A DNA stretch of 64,000 nt from Rhizobium deserti (GTDB lineage: Bacteria > Pseudomonadota > Alphaproteobacteria > Rhizobiales > Rhizobiaceae), in contig NZ_SMTL01000004.1 in assembly GCF_004358025.1 (NCBI RefSeq), positions 62,001-126,000 of the forward strand. The letters run 5' to 3'. Position 1 is the first letter of the stretch, and every line of letters begins with the position of its first letter. Positions 56,128 to 64,000 of the stretch are shown here, piece by piece. Both the position numbers and the translations under genes were made by a program. The notes beneath the pieces are model-generated. The model saw nothing but the letters and a program-made list of their open reading frames with translations. It searched no databases and was not told the DNA's origin.

Positions 56128-57885
56128 TCAGACGTGTTCGGCATCCGTCTCCGTTTCGTCATCGATGCGGATGCCACTTGCGCTCAGCAGCGCCGCAAAG
56201 CGGCCACCGCTCTGGCTGAGCTGATCATAGGTTCCCATTTCGATGATGCGGCCAGCCTCGAGGAAGATGACCTTGTTGGCATCGCGCACGGTGGAAAGCC
56301 GGTGGGCGATGATGAAGGTGGTGCGGTTCTCACGAAGACGGTCGATTGCCGTCTTGACCCGAGCCTCGGTCTCCACGTCAAGCGCGCTTGTCGCTTCATC
56401 AAGCACCAGAATCGGTGCATTCTTGAGAATGGCGCGGGCGATGGCGATGCGCTGACGTTCGCCGCCGGACAGCCGGTTGCCGCGCTCGCCCACCGAGGTC
56501 TCGTAGCCGTTCAGCCGGGTCTCGATGAATTCAGCGGCAGCGGCTGCTTCCGCAGCACGCGCAATGTCGGTGTCGGTCGCGCCCTCACGTCCAAGCCGGA
56601 TGTTTTCGCGGATCGACCGGTTGAGAAGGCCGGCATCCTGAAAGACGGTTGCGATCGAATGACGCAGCGATTTCCGGGTGACCTTCCCGATATCGATGCC
56701 ATCGATCAGGATCTTGCCCTCCTGCGGATCGTAGACGCGCTGCAGAAGGTTAATAAGTGTCGTTTTCCCGGCACCGGTCGGTCCCACGATAGCGACCGTT
56801 TCGCCAGCCCTCGCTGTGAACGAGATGTGGTACACGCCCTGGCTGGTGTTGGCGAAGCCGAAGGAGACGTCACGGAATTCCACTTCTCCGCGGACATTGC
56901 CGAGATCTTCTGCATCAGCAGGCTCGGCGCGCTGTTCCACGGAATCCTCGAGCGCGAAAAAATCCTCAAGCTTGGCGCGTGCTTCAAAGATCTGACTTGC
57001 GAATTGCCGGAGCAGATCGAGACGTCCGATCAACAGATTGGCAAAGCCGATGAACGCGACAACGTCACCGACGCGGATCTCGCCCCGTTGAACAAGAAGC
57101 GTACCGATCACAAGGATGATGCCCATGGATACGGTTGAGGCAGTGCGATTGAGCGCGCCTGCCAAAGCCCACCAGTCCAGCACCGGATACTGGGCCGCGA
57201 GCAGGCTCTTCGTGTAATCCTTGAGCGCCAGCGTTTCGGCTTCGATGCGGTTGTAACTGTGCAGCACAGAAACGTTGCTGATCGCATCGCTGACGTGGGA
57301 AAAAACCGTGTGATAGTGGGTTTCGACTGACGCCTGGCCTTCCTTCGTGCGGTTCATCACCGTCACGCCGATGATCCAGTAAAGGATGCTGAGCACCAGG
57401 AGCACGAGGCTGAGACGCCAATCCATGGAAATGGCCGTCGGAACCAGCAGGACCAGCGCCACCGCCGTCGCCAGATGAGTCCGCATGAATTCGAGCCAGA
57501 GCCCGAACAGGCTTTCTGCGGCGCGCAGCAGGGTGTGCAGGGCATGCGAGGTGCCGCGCTGGTGATGCCAGGAAAGCGGCATGGAAATAATGCGGCCGAA
57601 GGCCTCGGTCAGCAGCGAAGCGCGCCTGCCATGGGCCAGGCGGTCCGCTTCGCGGGCAACAAGCACATAGGCGACGGTGTTGAAGACGCCGAAACCTCCC
57701 CATGCCAGCATCCAGGAGGTCACATCGCCGCCCGAAGATATGGCGTCGATGATCCGCCCGAACAGGATCGGCTCAGCGATGGTGATGACGGCAAGCACAA
57801 TATTGGCGATCACCACGGCGGTCACGCGCCAGCGGTTCTTCGACAGATATTTCAGTGCTCGTACATAAACCTGTATCAGCGTCAA
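56128..57885 (-). CDS. ndvA: Cyclic beta-1,2-glucan exporter NdvA/ChvA (ABC transporter)
   Basis: 585-residue half-transporter: six membrane segments in residues 1-300, then an ATPase with Walker A GPTGAGKTT near 368, signature LSGGERQRIAIARAI near 472 and Walker B ILVLDEATSALD. It exports the glucan made by NdvB to the periplasm. Alignment with ChvA (MTLFQVYTRALRYL in Agrobacterium) fixes the start at a TTG codon, 57885-57883, with AGAGG about eight bases upstream; no ATG fits. ndvB is convergent, sharing a terminator. The rare start may limit exporter synthesis. Confidence 0.95.
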   Translation of the reverse strand: MTLIQVYVRALKYLSKNRWRVTAVVIANIVLAVITIAEPILFGRIIDAISSGGDVTSWMLAWGGFGVFNTVAYVLVAREADRLAHGRRASLLTEAFGRIISMPLSWHHQRGTSHALHTLLRAAESLFGLWLEFMRTHLATAVALVLLVPTAISMDWRLSLVLLVLSILYWIIGVTVMNRTKEGQASVETHYHTVFSHVSDAISNVSVLHSYNRIEAETLALKDYTKSLLAAQYPVLDWWALAGALNRTASTVSMGIILVIGTLLVQRGEIRVGDVVAFIGFANLLIGRLDLLRQFASQIFEARAKLEDFFALEDSVEQRAEPADAEDLGNVRGEVEFRDVSFGFANTSQGVYHISFTARAGETVAIVGPTGAGKTTLINLLQRVYDPQEGKILIDGIDIGKVTRKSLRHSIATVFQDAGLLNRSIRENIRLGREGATDTDIARAAEAAAAAEFIETRLNGYETSVGERGNRLSGGERQRIAIARAILKNAPILVLDEATSALDVETEARVKTAIDRLRENRTTFIIAHRLSTVRDANKVIFLEAGRIIEMGTYDQLSQSGGRFAALLSASGIRIDDETETDAEHV

Positions 57886-58134
57886 CGGTGGAAACCTCTT
57901 TCATGGAGTGCCTGAGCGGCCTGCCGGTTTAACGTCGGTAGACGGCAAATCCGAGACTATGCTTGCTCATTAGCCCACTTCTGCCAGAAATTCTTCCTTA
58001 GGGGCAAGGCCTCCCGGAATCCGTGTCCTGTCGCCGCTGCATCACGATGGCGTGGTTGCGTCAAGAGCAAGATTTAGCGGTAGATCTTCAATCAATGCTA
58101 ACTATGCTCAACCACTATCTGCACATCAAATAAC

Positions 58135-58144
58135 TGAAATTTCA
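58135..58144. promoter_or_regulatory. TGAAATTTCA palindrome just upstream of the LuxR-type gene
   Basis: A 10-bp perfect palindrome ends about ten bases before the putative TTG start. It lacks the CTG...CAG ends of a classical lux box. It could bind this or another regulator, or may simply be AT-rich leader sequence. Confidence 0.3.
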
Positions 58145-58154
58145 AGTAAAGCGA

Positions 58155-58928
58155 TTGAGCGATGACGAAAGCGCACCGGGGGCGGTTTTGAATGTCCAGT
58201 TGATTGTACAACTCCTGGTGCTCGCAGAGGAGGCGAGGGACCAAGAGGAGCTTACGCAACGTCTCGAATCCCTCCTCACCGCATACGGCTTCGAATTCTA
58301 TGGCCTTCGTCTTCATCAAAAGCCGCATCACGATACGGTCGGATCCGCAATCATCGGGCGATGGCCGCGGGGTTGGACGGAAGTCTACGCCTCCAGGAAA
58401 TACGTTCTCATCGATCCCTCAGTCAGGATGTTGAGCATTGCTCAAAGGCCGTTTCGCTGGCGCGACGCTGTCTTCACCTTCAGGAATGACCCGCATAAAC
58501 TGCGTATGGAGCGGATGATGCAGGACGCGGCCCGCTACGGGCTCGACGATGGCTATGTCTTCCCGGTTCATGGACGCAACGGCCTGCTTGGCAGCATGTC
58601 GCTCGGCGGCATCCCGATCGATCTTTCGCCGGCGGAACTTGCTCTCTTCGATGCTGCCGCCAAGCGGGTCTTCTGGCGCTATCTCGAATTGCGCGGCCAG
58701 GCGGAGGATCTCCAGAACGCCGCGAAGGTGGATACGCAGCTTACCCGTCGGGAAATGGAGGTCATCCTGCTCCTGGCGGACGGGCTTACCTCCAACGAGA
58801 TCGCCAAGCAGTTGACTATCTCCAGCCACACGGTGGACTGGTACATCAACGGGCTGCAGGAAAAGCTGAAGGCGCGCAACCGCCAGCATGTCGTAGCGCT
58901 TGCCTTCCGCCTCGGTCTCGTCGCCTGA
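58155..58928 (+). CDS. LuxR-family regulator with complete AHL-binding domain (no LuxI partner seen)
   Basis: 257 residues if read from TTG 58155. The N-terminal autoinducer domain retains all six residues conserved in TraR/LuxR receptors: W74, Y78, D87, P88, W102 and G133 (in WTEVYASRKYVLIDPS, RPFRW and DDGYVFP). A C-terminal GerE-type helix-turn-helix (about 195-257) has LTRREMEVILLLADGLTSNEIA. No ATG occurs before residue 92, so the start must be non-ATG. No AHL synthase gene lies in the window, making it a LuxR solo or one served by a distant synthase. It sits between ndvA and pyc; regulation of either is inference. Confidence 0.85.
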   Translation: MSDDESAPGAVLNVQLIVQLLVLAEEARDQEELTQRLESLLTAYGFEFYGLRLHQKPHHDTVGSAIIGRWPRGWTEVYASRKYVLIDPSVRMLSIAQRPFRWRDAVFTFRNDPHKLRMERMMQDAARYGLDDGYVFPVHGRNGLLGSMSLGGIPIDLSPAELALFDAAAKRVFWRYLELRGQAEDLQNAAKVDTQLTRREMEVILLLADGLTSNEIAKQLTISSHTVDWYINGLQEKLKARNRQHVVALAFRLGLVA

Positions 58929-59080
58929 CAATCTCCGGCTCGAGCTCATTTTCCTACGTCCGGCAGCGCCCGATCTTTGGTTGATTTCCAGGCGGCCGAG
59001 CAAATAGTGCTTGCCTATTCCGGATGTTGTTGATCTCTTTGCGATGCAGCATTTCTCGATGGCGCCTGGGGAGGTCCGTA

Positions 59081-62000
59081 TTGCCCATATCGAAGATACT
59101 CGTTGCCAACCGTTCCGAAATTGCCATCCGTGTCTTTCGGGCGGCCAACGAACTGGGCATCAAGACGGTGGCGATCTGGGCGGAGGAAGACAAGCTTTCG
59201 CTGCATCGCTTCAAGGCGGATGAAAGCTATCAGGTCGGGCGAGGGCCGCATCTCGAAAGGGATCTGGGGCCGATCGAAAGCTACCTTTCCATCCCTGAAG
59301 TCATTCGCGTCGCCAAGCTTTCGGGCGCCGACGCCATCCATCCGGGCTATGGTCTGCTCTCGGAAAGCCCTGAATTCGTCGAGGCGTGCAACGAAGCCGG
59401 CATCATCTTCATTGGCCCAAGGGCCGAGACGATGCGGCAGCTCGGCAACAAGGTGGCTGCTCGCAATCTCGCCGTTTCTGTCGGGGTGCCGGTCGTTCCT
59501 GCCACCGAGCCGCTTCCGGAAGACATGACCGAAGTCGCCAAGATGGCAGAGATTGTCGGCTATCCCGTGATGCTGAAGGCCTCCTGGGGCGGTGGCGGGC
59601 GCGGCATGCGGGTCATCCGCTCGCAGGCCGATCTCGCCAAGGAGGTGACGGAAGCCAAGCGCGAGGCGATGGCCGCATTCGGCAAGGACGAGGTCTATCT
59701 CGAAAAGCTGGTCGAGCGGGCTCGGCATGTGGAAAGCCAGGTGCTTGGCGACACGCATGGCAATGTGGTCCATCTCTTCGAGCGGGACTGCTCCATCCAG
59801 CGGCGCAATCAAAAGGTGGTGGAGCGTGCGCCGGCACCCTATCTTTCTGAAGCGCAGCGGGCTGAACTCGCCGGCTATTCGCTGAAGATAGCCCAGGCCA
59901 CCGGCTATGTCGGGGCTGGTACGGTCGAATATCTGATGGATGCCGATACAGGCAAATTCTACTTCATCGAAGTCAATCCGCGCATCCAGGTCGAGCATAC
60001 GGTGACCGAGGTCGTCACGGGCATCGATATCGTTAAAGCCCAGATCCATATCTTGGAGGGCTTTGCGATCGGCACGCCGGAATCGGGTGTCCCGGCTCAG
60101 GAAAACATCCGTCTCAACGGCCATGCCCTGCAGTGCCGCATCACGACGGAAGACCCGGAGCACAATTTCATTCCGGATTACGGCCGTATCACCGCCTATC
60201 GGTCGGCGGCAGGTTTCGGGATTCGCCTGGACGGCGGCACGGCCTATTCCGGCGCGGTGATCACCCGCTATTACGACCCTTTGCTCGTCAAAGTGACCGC
60301 TTCAGGCGGCACGCCGCAGGAAGCGATCAGCCGGATGGACCGGGCGCTGCGCGAGTTCCGCATTCGTGGCGTTGCCACCAACCTGACCTTCCTTGAAGCG
60401 ATCATCGGCCATTCGAGCTTCCGCGACAACACCTATACGACCCGCTTTATCGACACGACGCCGGAGCTCTTCGAGCAGGTAAAACGGCAGGACCGCGCCA
60501 CCAAGCTCCTGACCTATCTGGCCGATGTCACCGTCAACGGGCATCCGGAAACCAAGGGGCGGCCCGAACCGTCTGCGCACCAGGCACGGCCGGTCCTACC
60601 TTACATCAACGGTGACATCCCTGACGGCACGAAGCAGCGCCTCGACAGTTTGGGGCCTAAAGGTTTTGCCGAATGGATGCGGGCTGAAAAGCGCGCTCTC
60701 ATCACCGATACGACGATGCGCGACGGCCACCAATCGCTGCTTGCGACCCGGATGCGAACCTATGACATAGCGCGCGTTGCCGGCGTCTATGCCCGGGCGC
60801 TGCCGAACCTGTTTTCGCTGGAATGCTGGGGCGGGGCGACCTTCGACGTGTCGATGCGCTTCCTCACAGAAGATCCATGGGAACGCCTGGCGCTGATCCG
60901 CGAGGGTGCGCCCAACCTGCTGCTGCAGATGCTGCTGCGCGGTGCCAATGGCGTCGGCTACAAGAACTATCCCGACAATGTTGTGAAATACTTCGTCCGT
61001 CAGGCCGCACAGGGCGGCATCGATCTGTTCCGCGTGTTCGACTGCCTGAACTGGGTCGACAATATGCGTGTTTCGATGGATGCCATCCAGGAAGAGAACA
61101 GGCTCTGCGAGGCGGCGATCTGCTATACCGGCGATCTGCTGAATTCCGCGCGCCCGAAATACGACCTCAAATACTATACTTCGCTGGCTCAGGAACTGGA
61201 AAAGGCCGGTGCTCACATTATCGCGCTGAAAGACATGGCGGGCCTGCTGAAGCCGGCTGCGGCACGCGTGCTGTTCAAGGCGCTGCGGGAGGCGACAAGC
61301 CTGCCGATCCACTTCCACACCCATGATACATCCGGCATTTCGGCCGCGACCGTGCTTGCGGCGGTGGATGCGGGTGTCGACGTCGTCGATGCAGCGATGG
61401 ATGCCCTGTCCGGCAATACCTCGCAGCCGTGCCTCGGGTCGATCGTCGAGGCGTTGTCCGGCACCGAGCGTGATTCAGGCCTCGATCCGGAATGGATCCG
61501 CCGCATCTCCTTCTACTGGGAAGCAGTGCGCGGACAATACGCCGCCTTTGAAAGCGACCTCAAGGGTCCAGCCTCAGAAGTCTATCTGCATGAAATGCCG
61601 GGCGGCCAGTTCACCAACCTCAAGGAACAGGCCCGTTCGCTGGGCCTTGAAACACGGTGGCACAAGGTGGCCCAGACCTATGCGGACGTGAACCAGATGT
61701 TTGGCGACATCGTCAAGGTGACGCCGTCTTCGAAGGTTGTCGGCGATATGGCGCTCATGATGGTGTCTCAGGACCTGACGGTCGCCGATGTCGAAAATCC
61801 AGCCAAGGATATCGCCTTTCCCGACAGCGTCGTTTCCATGTTGAAGGGCGATCTCGGACAGCCTCCCGGCGGATGGCCCAAGGCCCTGCAGAAGAAGGCG
61901 CTGAAAGGCGAGGAGCCCTATACCGCCGTGCCCGGTTCGCTCCTGGCTCCGGCCGATCTCGATGAAGAGCGCAAGGCGATCGAGGAGAAGCTGGAACGCA

Positions 62001-62539
62001 AAGTGGATGACTTCGAGTTCGCCTCCTATCTGATTTACCCCAAGGTGTTCACCGATTTTGCATTGGCTGCGGAAACCTATGGGCCCGTGTCGGTCCTGCC
62101 GACGCATGCTTATTTCTACGGGCTTGCTGATGGGGAGGAACTGTTTGCCGAGATCGAGAAGGGCAAGACGCTGGTCATTGTCAATCAGGCAGCCAGCGCT
62201 CCTGATGCACAAGGCATGGTTACCGTCTTCTTTGAATTGAACGGCCAGCCCCGGCGGATCAAGGTTCCCGATCGCAGCCGAACTGCAGCCAGCGCTGTGC
62301 GCCGCAAGGCGGAAGCCGGAAATGGTGCTCATCTTGGTGCACCCATGCCCGGCGTCATTTCGCGGGTCTTCGTTTCGCCGGGTCAAGCCATTAAGGCCGG
62401 TGACGTGCTGTTGTCCATCGAGGCCATGAAGATGGAAACTGCCCTGCATGCCGAGAAGGACGGGACGGTCGCCGAGATCCTCGTCAAGGCCGGCGACCAG
62501 ATCGATGCAAAGGATCTCCTGGTCGTCTACGGATCCTGA
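59081..62539 (+). CDS. pyc: Pyruvate carboxylase
   Basis: 1152-residue multidomain biotin enzyme, close to R. etli pyruvate carboxylase (1154). Order: biotin carboxylase (1-460; ATP-grasp glycine loop GGGGRG near 170; FIEVNPRIQVEH near 290), carboxyltransferase (about 530-830; TDTTMRDGHQS near 543; FHTHDTSG near 747), tetramerisation region, and biotin carrier domain with biotinyl lysine K1117 in EAMKMET. It replenishes oxaloacetate from pyruvate. The start is TTG 59081, placed six bases after GGGGAGG and giving the family N-terminus PISKILVANRSEIAIRVF; the ORF extension upstream is unsupported. Confidence 0.96.
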   Translation: MPISKILVANRSEIAIRVFRAANELGIKTVAIWAEEDKLSLHRFKADESYQVGRGPHLERDLGPIESYLSIPEVIRVAKLSGADAIHPGYGLLSESPEFVEACNEAGIIFIGPRAETMRQLGNKVAARNLAVSVGVPVVPATEPLPEDMTEVAKMAEIVGYPVMLKASWGGGGRGMRVIRSQADLAKEVTEAKREAMAAFGKDEVYLEKLVERARHVESQVLGDTHGNVVHLFERDCSIQRRNQKVVERAPAPYLSEAQRAELAGYSLKIAQATGYVGAGTVEYLMDADTGKFYFIEVNPRIQVEHTVTEVVTGIDIVKAQIHILEGFAIGTPESGVPAQENIRLNGHALQCRITTEDPEHNFIPDYGRITAYRSAAGFGIRLDGGTAYSGAVITRYYDPLLVKVTASGGTPQEAISRMDRALREFRIRGVATNLTFLEAIIGHSSFRDNTYTTRFIDTTPELFEQVKRQDRATKLLTYLADVTVNGHPETKGRPEPSAHQARPVLPYINGDIPDGTKQRLDSLGPKGFAEWMRAEKRALITDTTMRDGHQSLLATRMRTYDIARVAGVYARALPNLFSLECWGGATFDVSMRFLTEDPWERLALIREGAPNLLLQMLLRGANGVGYKNYPDNVVKYFVRQAAQGGIDLFRVFDCLNWVDNMRVSMDAIQEENRLCEAAICYTGDLLNSARPKYDLKYYTSLAQELEKAGAHIIALKDMAGLLKPAAARVLFKALREATSLPIHFHTHDTSGISAATVLAAVDAGVDVVDAAMDALSGNTSQPCLGSIVEALSGTERDSGLDPEWIRRISFYWEAVRGQYAAFESDLKGPASEVYLHEMPGGQFTNLKEQARSLGLETRWHKVAQTYADVNQMFGDIVKVTPSSKVVGDMALMMVSQDLTVADVENPAKDIAFPDSVVSMLKGDLGQPPGGWPKALQKKALKGEEPYTAVPGSLLAPADLDEERKAIEEKLERKVDDFEFASYLIYPKVFTDFALAAETYGPVSVLPTHAYFYGLADGEELFAEIEKGKTLVIVNQAASAPDAQGMVTVFFELNGQPRRIKVPDRSRTAASAVRRKAEAGNGAHLGAPMPGVISRVFVSPGQAIKAGDVLLSIEAMKMETALHAEKDGTVAEILVKAGDQIDAKDLLVVYGS

Positions 62540-62543
62540 TCCA

Positions 62544-62590
62544 GCGCGATACACGTAATCGAGAATACTCAGATCCCGAGCGCGCTTTTT
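62544..62590 (+). terminator. Possible weak terminator after pyc
   Basis: GCGCG (62544-62548) may pair with CGCGC (62581-62585), followed directly by TTTTT (62586-62590). The loop is 32 bases, so the structure is weak. A T-tract at this place nevertheless fits the end of the pyc transcript. Confidence 0.3.
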
Positions 62591-62600
62591 GTCGCCTCAG

Positions 62601-62637
62601 TCATGCACGTTGTTGCATAATTATGCCGAATCATGCA
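62601..62637. promoter_or_regulatory. Candidate operator of the DeoR-family regulator
   Basis: GCATAATTATGC (62615-62626) is a 12-bp perfect palindrome 21 bp before the DeoR start chosen here. It is flanked by direct repeats of TCATGCA at 62601-62607 and 62631-62637, spaced 30 bp. The symmetry about the palindrome suggests an autoregulatory site. Confidence 0.5.
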
Positions 62638-62647
62638 TGGTCTGGCC

Positions 62648-63445
62648 ATGGATCATTTTGTTGGTGAAAGACAGACACAAATTCTTCTTGAGCTTCGCGC
62701 TAAGGGACGGGTCTCGGCACAGGATCTCGCGCAGACCTTCGATGTGTCCGAGGATACGGTCCGGCGTGACCTGCGCGAGATGGCGGCGCGGGGGGAGTGT
62801 GAGCGGGTCTATGGTGGCGCCTTGCTTCCCCGGGGCCAGACGGTTCCCCTGAACACACGCATGACCGAGCTGCCCGACCGCAAGGCCGTGCTTGGGCGAA
62901 CGGCTGGAGAATTGCTCGTGGACGGCAGTGTCGTCTTCTTTGACGCCGGCTCCACCAATCTTGCTATCGCCCGTAACCTACCAGAAGGACTGCGGCTGAC
63001 GGCCGTCACCAATACACCCGTGATCGCCGCCGAACTCGCTGGCCGATCCGGCGTGGAGCTGATCGTGATCGGCGGGCGGATCGATCCATCGGTCGGTGCA
63101 GCGATCGATTCGACTGCCATCAAGCAGTTGGAGAGCATGCGGCCTGATCTCTGTATCCTCGGGGCCTGCGGACTTACTCTCGAAGAGGGACTAGCTGCAG
63201 ACGTATTCGAGGACGCAGCCTTCAAGCGGCTTGCCTGTGCGGCCAGCAGGCGATGCCTTGCCGCCGTGACCACGGATAAGATGGGTCATCGGGCGGCCTT
63301 CCATGTCCACGACCTGACTAAGTCACTGTCGCTGGTGCTGGAAGCGGATGCAGATGAGGCGCTGGTGGATCGGATCGTTGGGAAAGGGGTCAATGCTCGC
63401 AGAGCTGATGCCTTCGCCACCTTGAATGAAAAAACATCCCGTTAA
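62648..63445 (+). CDS. DeoR-family transcriptional regulator
   Basis: 265 residues. The N-terminal helix-turn-helix (ILLELRAKGRVSAQDLAQTF...SEDTVRRDLREM, about residues 10-50) is the standard DeoR form, with the family's RVYGGALLP just after. The C-terminal sensor domain (phosphosugar-isomerase-like) has VFFDAGSTNLAIARNLP and VIGGRIDP. Such regulators usually sense a phosphorylated sugar. ATG 62648 gives the usual N-terminus; ATG 62633 would add five residues. The MFS transporter gene follows 11 bp downstream and is the obvious target. Confidence 0.87.
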   Translation: MDHFVGERQTQILLELRAKGRVSAQDLAQTFDVSEDTVRRDLREMAARGECERVYGGALLPRGQTVPLNTRMTELPDRKAVLGRTAGELLVDGSVVFFDAGSTNLAIARNLPEGLRLTAVTNTPVIAAELAGRSGVELIVIGGRIDPSVGAAIDSTAIKQLESMRPDLCILGACGLTLEEGLAADVFEDAAFKRLACAASRRCLAAVTTDKMGHRAAFHVHDLTKSLSLVLEADADEALVDRIVGKGVNARRADAFATLNEKTSR

Positions 63446-63456
63446 GGAAATATTGC

Positions 63457-64000
63457 ATGAGCCAGTTCGATACCCACAAGGTAAGCCACCGGCTTGCATC
63501 TTACATGACCACAGAAAGACTCGGTGTCTCCTTGCTCTTCCTGATGAACGGTTTCATGATCGGTGCCTGGGCACCGAAAATCCCGGAGTTTGCTTCGCGC
63601 CTGGGCTTGGGCGAAAAGTCGCTCGGTCTGATGATCCTGACATTTGGCCTTGGTTCGATCATCATGATGCCGATTGCTGGCAGCCAGATCGCGCGCTTTG
63701 GCTCGAAGGCGGTGTCCAGATTCGCTGCCATCCTGCTGACGCCGATGCTGTTGCTGCTTTCGGTCGCGAACAATATCTGGACCGGTGCCATCGCGATTGG
63801 CCTCTTCGGCGGCTTGATCGGTGCCATGGATGTGGCCATGAACGCCAATGCGGTTGCAACTGAAAAGCACATGCGCCGTGCGATCATGTCGTCTTGCCAT
63901 GCTTTCTGGAGCCTTGGCGGGCTGCTGGGGTCGGCGACGGGCGGTTTTATGATCGAGTGGCTCGGCGGATTTGCGCATGCCATAGTGGTAACGCTTCTTG
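63457..64000 (+). CDS. MFS transporter, N-terminal part, cut by window edge
   Basis: The first 181 codons are inside the window; no stop codon occurs. Five to six membrane segments are visible. FMIGAWAPKIPEFASRLGLG in the first segment and GAMDVAMNANAVATE in the fourth are typical of the FucP/YbjJ-like sugar-transporter branch of the MFS. AAGGAAAT precedes the ATG. With the DeoR gene immediately upstream, a sugar or sugar-like substrate is likely. Confidence 0.85.
   Translation, partial: MSQFDTHKVSHRLASYMTTERLGVSLLFLMNGFMIGAWAPKIPEFASRLGLGEKSLGLMILTFGLGSIIMMPIAGSQIARFGSKAVSRFAAILLTPMLLLLSVANNIWTGAIAIGLFGGLIGAMDVAMNANAVATEKHMRRAIMSSCHAFWSLGGLLGSATGGFMIEWLGGFAHAIVVTLL

Noticed and set aside
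59015..60163. 382-codon minus-strand frame over the start of pyc
   Set aside because: Antisense to the conserved biotin carboxylase domain; no family resemblance.

Overview
The window looks like chromosomal DNA of a member of the Rhizobiaceae (Rhizobium, Agrobacterium, Neorhizobium, Ensifer and relatives). The evidence is GC-rich coding DNA, a ChvE-GguA-GguB sugar system, an lpiA-acvB pair, an ndvB/ndvA (chvB/chvA) pair for cyclic beta-1,2-glucan, and a pyruvate carboxylase close in sequence to the Rhizobium etli enzyme. Nearly all of the DNA is occupied by intact genes. I see no insertion sequence, phage, plasmid replication gene, CRISPR array, rRNA or tRNA.

Layout. 1-9388: two divergent sugar units. 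Leftward is a YtfQ/YtfR-type importer cut by the window edge. Rightward is a non-phosphorylating L-arabinose/D-galactose oxidation pathway (sugar 1-dehydrogenase, aldonate dehydratase, AraD1/GguC) continuing into chvE-gguA-gguB and ending at a clear terminator. 9552-13489: lpiA-acvB, which makes and hydrolyses lysyl-phosphatidylglycerol. 13543-17528: a TIM-barrel protein, a TerC-family membrane protein with a structured leader, an acyltransferase and a zinc-ribbon metallo-beta-lactamase-fold protein. 17562-25324: a leftward aromatic catabolic cluster. It holds a tetrahydrofolate-dependent O-demethylase (LigM family), a MetF-like reductase, a GntR regulator, a DUF1932-type dehydrogenase, GalD, GalC and GalB homologues, and a type I (VOC) extradiol dioxygenase.

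25754-33290: a giant alpha-2-macroglobulin with an N-terminal PAN domain followed by pbpC. 33291-38714: leftward dppABCDF dipeptide importer. 39230-42098: a divergent M20 amidohydrolase and class III aminotransferase. 42158-45609: a phospholipase D/cardiolipin synthase, an EEP-family phosphohydrolase and a threonine dehydratase. 45777-45920: a 47-residue membrane protein with its own leader and terminator. 45997-47202: a second M20 amidohydrolase. 47535-57885: convergent ndvB and ndvA. 58155-62539: a LuxR-type AHL-receptor-like regulator and pyruvate carboxylase. 62648-64000: a DeoR regulator and the start of an MFS transporter.

The most interesting region is the aromatic cluster. It carries the whole lower gallate/protocatechuate 4,5-cleavage route but no LigAB/DesB/GalA-type dioxygenase. 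In that place is a VOC-type dioxygenase whose metal ligands are intact but whose usual second-sphere catalytic histidine is tyrosine. Two identical TGTATACA palindromes lie about 30-35 bp upstream of the GntR gene and of the demethylase gene and are good operator candidates. Other points of interest are the leader of the terC-like gene, the small membrane-protein gene with paired GTTAAC sites, and three consecutive genes (ndvA, luxR-type, pyc) that all appear to start with TTG.
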